A stretch of 64,000 bases of DNA from Streptomyces iranensis (GCF_017874715.1 NZ_JAGGLR010000001.1:372001-436000), one strand, 5' to 3'. Counted from the stretch's first letter, positions 53,065 to 62,211 are shown. Notes: generated by a model not told the origin, from the sequence alone. Translations and numbers: made by a program.

Positions 53065-54015
53065 GTGTCCGCAGTCGCACCCGACGGACGCAAGATGCTG
53101 CGCCTGGAGGTCCGGAACAGCCAGACCCCCATCGAGCGCAAGCCCGAGTGGATCAAGACCCGGGCGAAGATGGGCCCCGAGTACACCGAGCTGCACGGCC
53201 TGGTGAAGCGGGAGGGCCTGCACACCGTGTGCCAGGAGGCGGGCTGTCCGAACATCTATGAGTGCTGGGAGGACCGCGAGGCCACCTTCCTCATCGGCGG
53301 CGACCAGTGCACCCGGCGCTGCGACTTCTGCCAGATCGACACCGGCAAGCCGCAGGCGCTGGACCGCGACGAACCGCGCCGGGTGGCCGAATCCGTACGC
53401 ACCATGGAGCTGAAGTACGCGACCATCACCGGTGTGGCCCGTGACGATCTGGAGGACGGCGGCGCCTGGCTCTACGCGGAGACCGTGCGCCAGATCCACT
53501 CCCTGATGCCGGACACCGGCGTGGAGCTGCTGATCCCGGACTTCAACGCGGTCCCCGAGCAGCTCGCCGAGGTCTTCTCGGCCCGTCCCGAGGTGCTCGC
53601 GCACAACGTCGAGACGGTCCCGCGGATCTTCAAGCGCATCCGCCCCGGCTTCCGTTACGAGCGCTCGCTCGAGGTGATCACCAAGGCGCGCGAGGCCGGT
53701 CTGGTCACCAAGTCCAACCTGATCCTGGGCATGGGCGAGGAGCGCGAGGAGATCAGCCAGGCGCTCCAGGACCTCCATGACGCGGGCTGCGAGCTGATCA
53801 CCATCACCCAGTACCTGCGGCCGTCCCCGCGGCACCACCCCGTGGAGCGCTGGGTGAAGCCCCAGGAGTTCGTGGAGCTCAAGGAGGAGGCGGAGGAGAT
53901 CGGTTACGCCGGTGTCATGTCCGGCCCGCTGGTCCGCTCCTCGTACCGCGCCGGCCGTCTGTACCAGCAGGCCATCGAGCGGCGCAATGTCGCGGTGACT
54001 TCTCAGGCTGTCTGA
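53065..54015 (+). CDS. lipA: lipoyl synthase
   Basis: A 316-residue radical-SAM enzyme that inserts two sulfur atoms into octanoyl groups. The radical-SAM cluster is CTRRCDFC (Cys82, Cys86, Cys89). The auxiliary cluster is [12 protein letters not shown] (Cys56, Cys61, Cys67). The terminal RSSYRAG serine is a ligand of the auxiliary cluster in this family. GTG 53065 begins [18 protein letters not shown], with AGAGGAG upstream; a longer frame exists but is not used. It lies 191 nt after lipB. Confidence 0.96.
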   Translation: MSAVAPDGRKMLRLEVRNSQTPIERKPEWIKTRAKMGPEYTELHGLVKREGLHTVCQEAGCPNIYECWEDREATFLIGGDQCTRRCDFCQIDTGKPQALDRDEPRRVAESVRTMELKYATITGVARDDLEDGGAWLYAETVRQIHSLMPDTGVELLIPDFNAVPEQLAEVFSARPEVLAHNVETVPRIFKRIRPGFRYERSLEVITKAREAGLVTKSNLILGMGEEREEISQALQDLHDAGCELITITQYLRPSPRHHPVERWVKPQEFVELKEEAEEIGYAGVMSGPLVRSSYRAGRLYQQAIERRNVAVTSQAV

Positions 54016-54076
54016 CTCTCCGTCGCCGCTCCGCCATCACGTTCCGTCGGCGGTCGGCCGTGTGAGCAACACGCTG

Positions 54077-54092
54077 TGTGATTGCGAGCACA
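54077..54092. promoter_or_regulatory. CRP-like palindrome downstream of lipA
   Basis: TGTGATTGCGAGCACA matches the TGTGA-N6-TCACA pattern at nine of ten conserved positions. It lies inside a longer CTGTGTG/CACACAG inverted repeat (54074-54097). It is ~180 nt before the 65-aa gene. It may be a site for the streptomycete Crp or a related regulator. Confidence 0.4.
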
Positions 54093-54269
54093 CACAGATT
54101 CGAGGGCTCCGCGAAAGCCGCAGGTCAAGGGTGGAATACGGGCCACAGCAGGGCTTCATCGGTGTTTGACCGGCCAGTCACGCACTGGTAACACCATTGG
54201 GTAACGATTGAGCCACCCACTGCTTATACGTAGTGCGTAGCAATCATCCGCCGCTTCCGAGGGGTATCC

Positions 54270-54467
54270 ATGCCGGCTGCGCCCGTACGCCCGTCCGTCA
54301 CCGACGCGCTCCTCGCCCTGGAAGGCCTGCTGTTGCGCGGCGGGCAGCGCACCGCCCGCCGCAACGCCTGGACGGCCGTGCTCGAGGACCGGCGCCGGGC
54401 CAAGGACCGGGACGAGGCCGAACACGTGCTGGAGGCCGTGTCCACCGGGGCTTCCCAGGCCACGTAA
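54270..54467 (+). CDS. small conserved basic protein (65 aa)
   Basis: A 65-residue Arg/Ala-rich protein, MPAAPVRPSVTDALLALEGL at the start, then GGQRTARRNAWTAVLEDRRRAKDRDEAEHVLEAV, predicted to be helical. GAGGGG lies 6 nt before the ATG. It ends 10 nt before the DUF4191 gene, so the two are probably cotranscribed. This small protein is conserved next to lipA in Streptomyces as I remember it; the function is unknown. Confidence 0.8.
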   Translation: MPAAPVRPSVTDALLALEGLLLRGGQRTARRNAWTAVLEDRRRAKDRDEAEHVLEAVSTGASQAT

Positions 54468-54477
54468 ACTTCGCTGT

Positions 54478-55158
54478 ATGGCGAGGAAGGAAACATCCGA
54501 GAACCCCGGGCGGCTGAAGCAGATCGCCCTGACCTACAAGATGACCAAACGGGTCGACCCGAAGGTCACACTTGTCGTCGCCGGCGTGGGGATTGTCACC
54601 TTCGGTGTCCTTCTCGCGATCGGCTTCTGGATCGGCCACCCGATCTTCCTGGGCATCCTGGGCTTCGTCCTGGCCTTCCTCGCGATGGCGATCATTTTCG
54701 GCCGCCGTGCCGAGCGGGCCGCCTTCGGACAGATGGAGGGCCAGCCGGGCGCGGCGGCGGCGGTGCTGGAGAACGTGGGCCGCGGCTGGTCGGTGACCCC
54801 CGCGGTGGCGATGAACCGCAACCAGGACGTCATCCACCGCGCGGTGGGCAAGGCGGGCGTCGTGCTGGTCGCCGAGGGCAACCCGAACCGGCTCAAGGGC
54901 ATGCTGGCCGCCGAGAAGAAGAAGATGGCGCGCATCGTCGCGGAGGTCCCGGTCCACGACGTGATCGTCGGCTCCGGCGAGGGCCAGGTCGAGATCAAGA
55001 AGCTCCGCACCACGCTGCTGAAGCTCCCGCGGGTGCTGCCGGGCGCGCAGGTCACGGTGGTGAACGACCGGCTGCGCGCGCTGGGCGACCTGATGAGCAA
55101 CATGCCGATTCCAAAGGGCCCGATGCCCAAGGGGATGCGGATGCCGAAGGGGCGCTGA
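54478..55158 (+). CDS. DUF4191 membrane protein
   Basis: A 226-residue protein. It has a basic N-terminus (MARKETSENPGRLKQIALTYKMTKRVDPK) and two hydrophobic helices (~residues 31-50 and 55-73). A cytosolic domain contains RAAFGQMEGQPGAAAAVLENVGRGW and RNQDVIHRAVGKAGVVLVAEG, and a basic Met/Pro/Lys-rich tail follows. It matches the conserved actinobacterial DUF4191 family near lipA. The function is unknown. A hairpin terminator follows. Confidence 0.88.
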   Translation: MARKETSENPGRLKQIALTYKMTKRVDPKVTLVVAGVGIVTFGVLLAIGFWIGHPIFLGILGFVLAFLAMAIIFGRRAERAAFGQMEGQPGAAAAVLENVGRGWSVTPAVAMNRNQDVIHRAVGKAGVVLVAEGNPNRLKGMLAAEKKKMARIVAEVPVHDVIVGSGEGQVEIKKLRTTLLKLPRVLPGAQVTVVNDRLRALGDLMSNMPIPKGPMPKGMRMPKGR

Positions 55159-55186
55159 GCGCCTCCCTCACCGAAACGGATACAGG

Positions 55187-55224
55187 ACGGCGGCCGCGGA
55201 GAGAGACTCCGGGGCCGCCGTTTC
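55187..55224 (+). terminator. terminator after DUF4191
   Basis: ACGGCGGCC (55187-55195) pairs with GGCCGCCGT (55213-55221), with an extra inner CCGCGGA/TCCGGGG pairing. A short T-run begins at 55221. It sits between convergent genes. Confidence 0.65.
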
Positions 55225-55255
55225 GTGTGTAACGCAGTTGTACGCAATCCGCGCG

Positions 55256-55327
55256 CTCAGACCCTGATCTGCATCCGCGGGCTCAGACCCTGATCTGCAC
55301 CGCGCGCGCCTCAGACCCTGATCTGCA
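55256..55327. repeat. 3' end of the RDD gene present three times in tandem
   Basis: The 18-mer CTCAGACCCTGATCTGCA occurs at 55256, 55282 and 55310. The third copy encodes the last residues (VQIRV) and stop codon of the RDD gene; the other two lie just downstream of the stop. Spacings are 26 and 28 nt with similar GC-rich flanks. Confidence 0.9.
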
Positions 55328-55778
55328 CCGCGCGGGAGAGCCGGTCGTGCAGCCCGCGGGTGTCCCGGTCCCAGACCACCGCCGGGATGACCAGCACCAG
55401 CAGCACACTGCGCAGCACGGCCCGCGGCAGGCTCAGCCGCGCCCCGCCCTCGCCGACGACCCGCAGCTTCAGCAGCAGCTTGCCGGGGGTGGCGCCGACG
55501 GTGCCCACGGTGACCAGGCTCAGCACCAGGAAGACCAGCAGCGCCCAGTTCCCGGCGACCTGGGCGTTACGGCCGGACAGCAGCGCGTAGGAGACGAGCA
55601 GGCACAGGCCCCAGTCGATGAAAACCGCCCCGAAACGGCGTCCCAGCGGCGCGATGGAGCCCGGTCCGCTCTCGGGAAGACCGAGGCCCTGGCCCCGGTA
55701 GCCGAAGTCGACGCCCATCTCCTCGGCGGCCGCGCGGGGCCCGGAAAGCCACGATCCGATTGCTTGCCTCTTGTCCAC
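55311..55778 (-). CDS. RDD-family membrane protein
   Basis: A 155-residue protein. The N-terminal ~45 residues are hydrophilic ([20 protein letters not shown]). The RDD domain follows with [22 protein letters not shown], where the Arg and Asp are the family residues. A second hydrophobic region contains [13 protein letters not shown], and a terminal segment has [21 protein letters not shown] proteins are small transporters or membrane-associated proteins of largely unknown role. The start is GTG 55778. It is divergent from glnA. Confidence 0.88.
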   Translation of the reverse strand: MDKRQAIGSWLSGPRAAAEEMGVDFGYRGQGLGLPESGPGSIAPLGRRFGAVFIDWGLCLLVSYALLSGRNAQVAGNWALLVFLVLSLVTVGTVGATPGKLLLKLRVVGEGGARLSLPRAVLRSVLLVLVIPAVVWDRDTRGLHDRLSRAVQIRV

Positions 55779-55898
55779 TCGTCTACGTTACTGCGACCGC
55801 ATACGTTCCCCCGGCCGGACCCCTTCCCAGCGGTTCCCGCGCCCCCGTATGGCGCCTTTTCCGAGGCCATAAGGTTCCCGCAGCCACCCTCGAGCCGG

Positions 55899-55936
55899 TT
55901 AACCTGGGTGAAACAAATGGGTCATGCCCGGGAAAT
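55899..55936 (+). promoter_or_regulatory. GlnR box upstream of glnA
   Basis: Two a/b-site pairs fit the GlnR pattern (gTnAc-n6-GaAAc, repeated): TTAAC, GAAAC, GTCAT and GAAAT, each separated by exactly 6 nt. The box ends ~97 nt before the glnA start. GlnR is the nitrogen regulator of Streptomyces and is known to control glnA. Confidence 0.85.
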
Positions 55937-56033
55937 CCCGTCTGCTTATGGTCGGCGGGAGCGCGCCACCGCACATGGAATCGCGCCACCGGACATATCC
56001 CCGTCCCACCGCGGCCGGGCTAGGAGGAGTTGG

Positions 56034-57443
56034 ATGTTCCAGAACGCCGACGACGCTCGGAAGTTCATCTCGGACGAGGACGTGAAGTTCGTCGACGTCC
56101 GCTTCTGTGACCTTCCCGGCGTCATGCAGCACTTCACCGTACCGGCGGAGGCGTTCGACCCGAACGAGGAGCTGGCCTTCGACGGCTCGTCGATCCGGGG
56201 CTTCCAGGCGATCCACGAGTCGGACATGGCCCTGCGTGCCGACCTCTCCACGGCGCGTGTCGACCCGTTCCGCCGGGACAAGACCCTCAACATCAACTTC
56301 TTCATCCACGACCCGATCACGGGCGAGCAGTACAGCCGTGACCCGCGGAACATCGCCCGTAAGGCCGAGGCGTACCTCGCCTCCACCGGCATCGCGGACA
56401 CCGCGTACTTCGGTCCGGAGGCGGAGTTCTACGTCTTCGACAGCGTCCGCTTCGAGACCAAGGCGAACGAGGCCTTCTACCACATCGACTCCGAGGCGGG
56501 CGCCTGGAACACCGGTGCGCTTCAGGACAACCGTGGCTACAAGGTCCGCTACAAGGGCGGCTACTTCCCGACCCCGCCGGTCGACCACTTCGCCGACCTG
56601 CGCGCCGAGATCAGCCTCGAGCTGAACAAGTCCGGCCTCCAGGTCGAGCGCCAGCACCACGAGGTGGGCACCGCCGGCCAGGCCGAGATCAACTACAAGT
56701 TCAACACGCTGCTGGCCGCGGCCGACGACCTGATGCTGTTCAAGTACATCGTCAAGAACGTGGCGTGGCAGAACGGCAAGACCGCGACCTTCATGCCGAA
56801 GCCGATCTTCGGCGACAACGGCTCGGGGATGCACGTCCACCAGTCGCTGTGGCAGGGCGGCTCCCCGCTCTTCTACGACGAGCAGGGCTACGCGGGCCTG
56901 TCGGACACCGCCCGCTACTACATCGGCGGCATCCTCAAGCACGCCCCGTCGCTGCTGGCCTTCACCAACCCGACGGTGAACTCCTACCACCGGCTGGTCC
57001 CGGGCTTCGAGGCGCCGGTCAACCTGGTGTACTCGCAGCGTAACCGCTCCGCCGCGATGCGTATCCCGATCACCGGCTCCAACCCGAAGGCCAAGCGCGT
57101 CGAGTTCCGCGCCCCGGACTCCTCCGGCAACCCGTACCTGGCCTTCTCCGCCCTGCTCCTCGCGGGTCTGGACGGCATCAAGAACAAGATCGAGCCGGCC
57201 GAGCCGATCGACAAGGACCTCTACGAGCTCGCCCCCGAGGAGCACGCGGGCGTCCCGCAGGTCCCGACCTCCCTCCCGGCCGTCCTCGACTCCCTCGAGG
57301 CCGACCACGAGTTCCTTCTCCAGGGCGGTGTCTTCACCTCCGACCTGATCGAGACCTGGATCGACTACAAGCGCACCAACGAGATCGCCCCGCTGCAGCT
57401 GCGTCCGCACCCGCACGAGTTCGAGCTCTACTTCGACGTGTGA
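56034..57443 (+). CDS. glnA: glutamine synthetase type I
   Basis: A 469-residue dodecameric GSI that makes glutamine from glutamate, ammonia and ATP. It has the N-terminal FDGSSIRGF, the metal/ATP signature [27 protein letters not shown], and the adenylylation loop [10 protein letters not shown] with the target tyrosine near residue 397. Activity is therefore likely controlled by GlnE adenylylation as well as GlnR. ATG 56034 follows AGGAGGAG. A strong hairpin terminator follows; the Ig-like gene is convergent. Confidence 0.97.
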   Translation: MFQNADDARKFISDEDVKFVDVRFCDLPGVMQHFTVPAEAFDPNEELAFDGSSIRGFQAIHESDMALRADLSTARVDPFRRDKTLNINFFIHDPITGEQYSRDPRNIARKAEAYLASTGIADTAYFGPEAEFYVFDSVRFETKANEAFYHIDSEAGAWNTGALQDNRGYKVRYKGGYFPTPPVDHFADLRAEISLELNKSGLQVERQHHEVGTAGQAEINYKFNTLLAAADDLMLFKYIVKNVAWQNGKTATFMPKPIFGDNGSGMHVHQSLWQGGSPLFYDEQGYAGLSDTARYYIGGILKHAPSLLAFTNPTVNSYHRLVPGFEAPVNLVYSQRNRSAAMRIPITGSNPKAKRVEFRAPDSSGNPYLAFSALLLAGLDGIKNKIEPAEPIDKDLYELAPEEHAGVPQVPTSLPAVLDSLEADHEFLLQGGVFTSDLIETWIDYKRTNEIAPLQLRPHPHEFELYFDV

Positions 57444-57461
57444 GCCGACGTCTGAGCGTGG

Positions 57462-57502
57462 CTGAGCCCCGCCACCGCCCCTCGGGCGGCGGCGGGGCTC
57501 AG
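57462..57502. terminator. bidirectional terminator between glnA and Ig-like gene 1
   Basis: A perfect 12-bp outer stem (CTGAGCCCCGCC/GGCGGGGCTCAG) with an inner GCCC/GGGC stem. A close relative with the same layout ends Ig-like gene 2 (60585-60627). Confidence 0.85.
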
Positions 57503-57512
57503 TGCTGTTCGG

Positions 57513-58706
57513 TCAGACGATGGTCTGGTTGTTGGTTCCGGTCGACCCGCTGAAGTTGGCGTCACCGGGGTAGACCGCGGTGATGGTGTAGCCGCCCGCG
57601 GGCAGGCTGGCGGAGGTGTCGGTGAAGAAGGCGAACCCGGAGGCGTTCACGCTGCCGCTGCCGGTGACGGTGTTCGTCCCGTCGGTGACGGTGAAGGTGA
57701 CCGTTCCGGTAGGGGCGCCCGCCCCGGGGGGCACGGGCTGCACGAAGGCGACGTAGGTGACGTCCTGCCCCACCGTGGAGGGGTTGGGGTTGGAGCTGGC
57801 CGTAGTGGTCGTCAACGCCTTGTTCACCGCCTGCGTGGGCAGTGCCCCGGACGATGCGGCGAAGTTGGCGTCACCGCTGTAGGTGGCCGTCACGGTGTGC
57901 GCGCCGGTGCCCAGGTTGGTGAAGGTGTGCGACGCCGTGCCGCCCATCAGCGCCTTGACGACCGTACCGCCCCCGGTGCCGCTGACCATGATGGTGACCG
58001 TACCGGTCGGGGTCCCGCTCGCGGGCGGGTTCGGGGTCACCGTGACGGTGAACGTCACGGGCTGCCCGAACACGGACGGGTTCACCGAGGACGTCACCGT
58101 GGTCGTCGTCGCGGCCGGCGTGGGATTCACGGTCTGCGTGTCGGTGCCGACGGACGGCAGGAAGTTGGCGTCGCCGCTGTACGTGGCGACCACGGTGTGG
58201 CTGCCGACGCCGAGGGTGCTGAGGGTGAGCGTCGCCACGCCCCCCACCAGCGGCTGGACGAACGTACCGCCCCCGGAGCCGCTGATGATGAAGGTGACCG
58301 TGCCGGTCGGGACGCCCGCACCGGGCGCGACCGGCGTCACCGTGGCGGTGAACGTCACCGGCTGCCCCAGCGTCGACGGATCCGGCGCCGACACCACCGA
58401 GGTCGTCGTCGACGCCTGGATGACGACGATGACATTGGTGCCGGTGGAGGCGGTGAAGTTGACGTCACCGCTGTAGGTGGCGGTGACGGGGTGGACTCCG
58501 ACGCTCAGCCCCGCCGGGACGGTGACCGAGGTCGTGCCGCCCGACAGCGTCCCCGTGAGGGTGGGGCCACCGGTGACGACGAACGTGACGGTGCCGGTGG
58601 GGGTGCCGGTACCGAGCGGTATCACGGTGGCGGTGAGCGTGACCGACTGGCCGGACACCGCCGGGGTCGGAACCACCGTGACCAGGGTGATCGTGGGTGA
58701 AGCCAT
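57513..58706 (-). CDS. Ig-like repeat protein 1 (four domains, no signal peptide)
   Basis: A 397-residue protein built from four ~97-residue bacterial Ig-like domains. Each has PTGTVTF in the middle and Y(S/P)GDxNF near the end, with a (V)TxTATV strand. The N-terminus, MASPTITLVTVVPTPAVSGQ, has no Sec/Tat signal, lipobox or anchor, which is unusual for this mostly extracellular fold. GGAGG precedes ATG 58706. The nearest relative is gene 2 in this window (396 residues), with stretches of over 100 nt nearly identical. The role is unknown: adhesion, a structural scaffold, or cargo of a non-classical export route. Confidence 0.85.
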   Translation of the reverse strand: MASPTITLVTVVPTPAVSGQSVTLTATVIPLGTGTPTGTVTFVVTGGPTLTGTLSGGTTSVTVPAGLSVGVHPVTATYSGDVNFTASTGTNVIVVIQASTTTSVVSAPDPSTLGQPVTFTATVTPVAPGAGVPTGTVTFIISGSGGGTFVQPLVGGVATLTLSTLGVGSHTVVATYSGDANFLPSVGTDTQTVNPTPAATTTTVTSSVNPSVFGQPVTFTVTVTPNPPASGTPTGTVTIMVSGTGGGTVVKALMGGTASHTFTNLGTGAHTVTATYSGDANFAASSGALPTQAVNKALTTTTASSNPNPSTVGQDVTYVAFVQPVPPGAGAPTGTVTFTVTDGTNTVTGSGSVNASGFAFFTDTSASLPAGGYTITAVYPGDANFSGSTGTNNQTIV

Positions 58707-59153
58707 GACAGGCCCTCCAAATGGCGTGGGGTGGTGGGCCGTTACTCGCCACGCGTTGCCATAAGCCGGGCGTGGCGGCGTATCGGAGGCTAGGGGGTGC
58801 GCACGTACGGCGATCGACGCGGGTACATACCCGCTTCACCGTCCCCCGGCAGATGTGGAACCCACCGGTCTGTAGCACCAGTAGGCGCGTGGCTCGCCAC
58901 CAACGCCATAGATATGACGCCGAATTACCCCATATAGCGCAGCGCTCGCCGGCCCTCCTCGCGCACACCATCCGCCCCGTGCGGCGCGCGTTCCCCACGG
59001 TCAGAGCACCGCGTACGCATCGCGCACATGCGTGTGCCGTGTGCACACGAGGGCGCGGGGGTGCGGGGCTCGGGGGTGCGGGGCCCGGGGGTGCGGGGGC
59101 CCGGGAGTGCGGGGGCCCGGGAGTGCGGGGCCCGGGAGTGCGGGGCCCGGGGG
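58707..59153. other. leader of Ig-like gene 1 and tandem repeats after the Gly-rich gene
   Basis: Positions 58841-58889 form a 49-bp block that recurs with one mismatch upstream of Ig-like gene 2 (61996-62044); CCGAATTACCCCATA (~58918) is also shared. Before the stop of the Gly-rich gene lie ~6 copies of a 15-16-bp repeat (GTGCGGGGCCCGGGA-like, ~59056-59152). No gene is seen. Confidence 0.75.
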
Positions 59154-60530
59154 TCAGCCGTCGCCGAAGCCGCCTCCGAAGCCACCGCCGTCGCCGAAGC
59201 CGCCGCCGTCGCCGAAGCCGCCGCCGAAACCGCCGTCGTCGAAGCCACCGCCGGAGTCGCCGCCGTCCCCGCCGTCGCCGAAGCCACCGTCGAACCCACC
59301 GGTCCCGTAGTCGGGGCCGAGGGACCCGCCCAGCAGCGTGCCGACCAGCAGTCCGGGCAGCAGCATCGAGCCGTAGCCGCCGAAGTAGCCGCTCGCCCAG
59401 GGCCCGTAGGCCGGACCCGCGTCCCAGTACGGACGGCGCCGGTCGCCGCCGACCGGGACGGTGCGGGCGTCCGGGTAGCGGCCGTCGTCGATGCGGGTGG
59501 CGTCGGCGGCGCAGGCGGGTACGGAGCGCTGGGTGCCGCCCGGGGGCGCCCACGGAACGTCCCGGACCGAGGGGCCGTGGCGCGGGTCGAAGAAGCACGG
59601 AGGACGCCGCTGGGGCAGCGCGCCGCCCTCGCGGCGGGCTTCGAGCACCGCCAGCGCGAAGCGGCCCTCCTCCAGCGCCTCGGTCACCGGCCGTACGTCC
59701 TCGGGCCGCCGGGCGGCGGCGGACCTGGCCTTCGCCTCCTCGTAGGCGTCCAGGGCGCGGCCGTAGTCGTCCGCCATCTCGGGGGTGGACGCCGGGTCGG
59801 CGGGGTCGAAGCGGGTCCCGCTGAGCTTCTCGCCGTACGCGGTGATGTCCTCCTCGACCGCGCCGCGCACCTGCTCCAGCTCGGCCCGTTCGCGCTCGCG
59901 GCGCTGCTTGCGGGTGCGCCGCAGCATGTACAGGCCGCTTCCGCCGACGACGGCCAGGACGATCAGCACCGCCACCGCGTCCCCCACCGACAGGGTGGAG
60001 CCCCGCGCGCCCTGGTCGCCGCCGCTCCCCTGGCCGGTCCGGTCGTGGATCGCGGTGGCCGTGTCGGTCACGAAGCCGTTCAGGACCGCGGCGAGGTCGT
60101 GCGGGTGCTGCCGCAGGTTCCGCTCCGCCAGCGCCTGCGAGGTGCGTCCGGGCAGCACCGAGGTGTCGGAGGCCGCCCCGAAGGAGGAGCCGAGTGCCAC
60201 CGCGTAGACGCCGGGGCGGTCGACGGCGGCGCGCAGCCGCCCGAAGACGCGCTCACCGCCGTACGCGGGGCTGTCCGGCAGAACGGCCACGTAGACCGGC
60301 ACATCCGCCTTGCGGATGTGTGCCACCAGGGCACGGGCCTGTCCGGCGCTCAGGGCGTCGGAGGCGCCGGGGTCGACGTACACGGGACTGCTGCGCAGCG
60401 CCTTGCCGATCTTGTTCACATCCGTTTCGGCATGGGCGCCCCCGGCGGTGAGCAACACCGCCGTCAGAGCGACGAGGACGGCCAGCAGGAGCGTGCCCCA
60501 TCGCGGCGTCTTGCCGGACACACTTCGCAT
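59154..60530 (-). CDS. exported membrane protein with glycine/aspartate-rich tail
   Basis: A 458-residue protein. A signal peptide ends near AHAE (~residue 34). Residues ~40-165 are an alpha/beta domain (SSPVYVDPGASDALSAGQARALVAHIRKADVPVYVAVLP) that resembles extracytoplasmic TPM-like domains. One transmembrane helix follows (~183-205), then a charged coiled region (~206-310). The C-terminus (~400-458) is a GGFGDG/GGDSGGGF repeat. The exact family is not certain. It lies between two Ig-like genes on the same strand. Confidence 0.75.
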   Translation of the reverse strand: MRSVSGKTPRWGTLLLAVLVALTAVLLTAGGAHAETDVNKIGKALRSSPVYVDPGASDALSAGQARALVAHIRKADVPVYVAVLPDSPAYGGERVFGRLRAAVDRPGVYAVALGSSFGAASDTSVLPGRTSQALAERNLRQHPHDLAAVLNGFVTDTATAIHDRTGQGSGGDQGARGSTLSVGDAVAVLIVLAVVGGSGLYMLRRTRKQRRERERAELEQVRGAVEEDITAYGEKLSGTRFDPADPASTPEMADDYGRALDAYEEAKARSAAARRPEDVRPVTEALEEGRFALAVLEARREGGALPQRRPPCFFDPRHGPSVRDVPWAPPGGTQRSVPACAADATRIDDGRYPDARTVPVGGDRRRPYWDAGPAYGPWASGYFGGYGSMLLPGLLVGTLLGGSLGPDYGTGGFDGGFGDGGDGGDSGGGFDDGGFGGGFGDGGGFGDGGGFGGGFGDG

Positions 60531-60584
60531 TTACCCGCATAGAGGGCATCTATGCGTCGGGATGTCCCTCGGCGCCGCGCATGG

Positions 60585-60627
60585 CTGGGCCCCGCCACCG
60601 CCCCTCTCGGGCAGTGGCGGGGCCCAG
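60585..60627 (-). terminator. terminator after Ig-like gene 2
   Basis: A perfect 14-bp stem (CTGGGCCCCGCCAC/GTGGCGGGGCCCAG), closely related to the terminator of gene 1, so the duplicated unit includes its transcript end. Confidence 0.8.
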
Positions 60628-60673
60628 TGCTGTGCGATCAGGCCGTGGCCGTGATCGTGGCTGTGATCGTGGC

Positions 60674-61864
60674 CTAGGCGCCGGTGACGACCTGTGTGTA
60701 CTCGGAGACGCCCGAGGCTCCGAAGTTGGCGTCGCCCGAGTAGACCGCGCTGACGTCCCATTCGCCTTCCGTCAGTCCCACGGTGAGGAAGGCGAATCCG
60801 AAGGCGTCCACGGTCTGCTCGGTGGTGATGGTGGTCGAACCATCGGTGAGGGTGAAGGTGACCGTGCCCGTCGGGGTGCCGTCACCGGGCGGGATGGCTT
60901 CCACGAAGGCGACGAAGTCGATCTCCGCGCCCTCCGCGGCCGGGTTGGGGTTGGAGCTGATCGAGGTCCTCGACACCGCCGGGTTCACCACCTGCGTGAG
61001 CGCGGCCGACGACGACGCGGCGAAGTTCGCGTCACCGCCGTAGTTGGCCGTCACGGTGTGCGAGCCCGTGCCCAGGCCGCCGGTGGTGAACGTCGCCGTG
61101 CCGCCCGACAGGGGCTGGGTGAACGAACCGCCCCCGCTGCCGCTGATCACGAAGGTGACCGTGCCGGTCGGGACCCCGGTGGCCGGCGGGTTCGGCGTGA
61201 CCGTGGCGGTGAACGTCACCGGCTGCCCGAACGCGGACGGGTTCACCGAGGACATCAGCGTCGTGGTCGTGGCCGCGGGCCCGGGGGTCACGGTGTGGGT
61301 GTCGGTGCCGGTGGACGGCAGGAAGTCGGCGTCGCCGCCGTAGATGGCGACCACGGTGTGGCTGCCGACGCCGAGGGTGCCGAGAGTGAGCGTGGCCATG
61401 CCTCCCGACAGCGGCTGGGTGAACGTACCGCCCCCGCTGCCGCTGATGACGAAGGTGACCGTGCCGGTCGGGACGCCCGCACCGGGCGCGACCGGCGTGA
61501 CCGTGGCGGTGAACGTCACCGGCTGCCCCAGCGTCGACGGATCCGGCGCCGACACCACCGAGGTCGTCGTCGACGCCTGGATCACGACGACGGCCGTGGT
61601 GCCGGTGGACGGGGTGAAGTTGGCGTCGCCGTTGTAGGTGGCGGTGACGATGTGGGTGCCGACGCCCAGACCGCTCGCGGTGACCGAGGCGGTCCCGCCG
61701 GACAGCGTCCCGTTCAGGGTGGGACCGCCGCTGACCACGAAGGTGACGGTACCCGTGGGCGTTCCGGCGCCGACCGGTATCACGGTGGCGGTGAGCGTGA
61801 CCGACTGCCCGGACACGGCGGGGTTCGGTGCCGCCGTGACCAGGGTGATCGTGGGTGAAGCCAT
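60674..61864 (-). CDS. Ig-like repeat protein 2 (four domains, no signal peptide)
   Basis: A 396-residue paralogue of the protein at 57513-58706 with the same four-domain layout, MASPTITLVTAAPNPAVSGQ start and GGAGG site. Domains 1-3 are most similar between the two. The fourth is more diverged and carries extra acidic residues (AEGAEIDFVAFVEA). Like gene 1 it lacks a signal peptide. Shared leader blocks and terminators indicate duplication of the whole transcription unit rather than of the coding region alone. Confidence 0.85.
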   Translation of the reverse strand: MASPTITLVTAAPNPAVSGQSVTLTATVIPVGAGTPTGTVTFVVSGGPTLNGTLSGGTASVTASGLGVGTHIVTATYNGDANFTPSTGTTAVVVIQASTTTSVVSAPDPSTLGQPVTFTATVTPVAPGAGVPTGTVTFVISGSGGGTFTQPLSGGMATLTLGTLGVGSHTVVAIYGGDADFLPSTGTDTHTVTPGPAATTTTLMSSVNPSAFGQPVTFTATVTPNPPATGVPTGTVTFVISGSGGGSFTQPLSGGTATFTTGGLGTGSHTVTANYGGDANFAASSSAALTQVVNPAVSRTSISSNPNPAAEGAEIDFVAFVEAIPPGDGTPTGTVTFTLTDGSTTITTEQTVDAFGFAFLTVGLTEGEWDVSAVYSGDANFGASGVSEYTQVVTGA

Positions 61865-62211
61865 GATGGCCCTCCAAGTGGGGTGGAGTGGTGGGCCGTT
61901 ACTCGCCACGCGGGGCCGTGACCGCGACGCGTGGCGGCGCATCAGGGGTTGGGGGTGCGCGCTTACGGCGTTCGAGGCTGGATGCGCGCCTCGCCGTCCC
62001 CCGGCAGATGTGAAACCCACCGGTCTGTAGCACCAGTAGGCGCGCGACACGTCACCAACACCATGGATACGCCCCCGAATTACCCCATACGGCGCAGCAC
62101 CCACCCCCTCCCCCAGCGCACCTCCCACCCCGTGCGCGGCGCGCGTGCACAGCCATCAACTGCCCGCGCACGCTGGGCGCGTGGCGTGACGTGGCGTGAC
62201 GTGGCGTGACG
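61865..62211. other. leader of Ig-like gene 2
   Basis: It contains the 49-bp block shared with gene 1 (61996-62044) and the CCGAATTACCCCATA block (~62074). Just before the GNAT stop lie three perfect copies of the decamer GTGGCGTGAC (62181-62210). No gene is seen. Confidence 0.75.
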
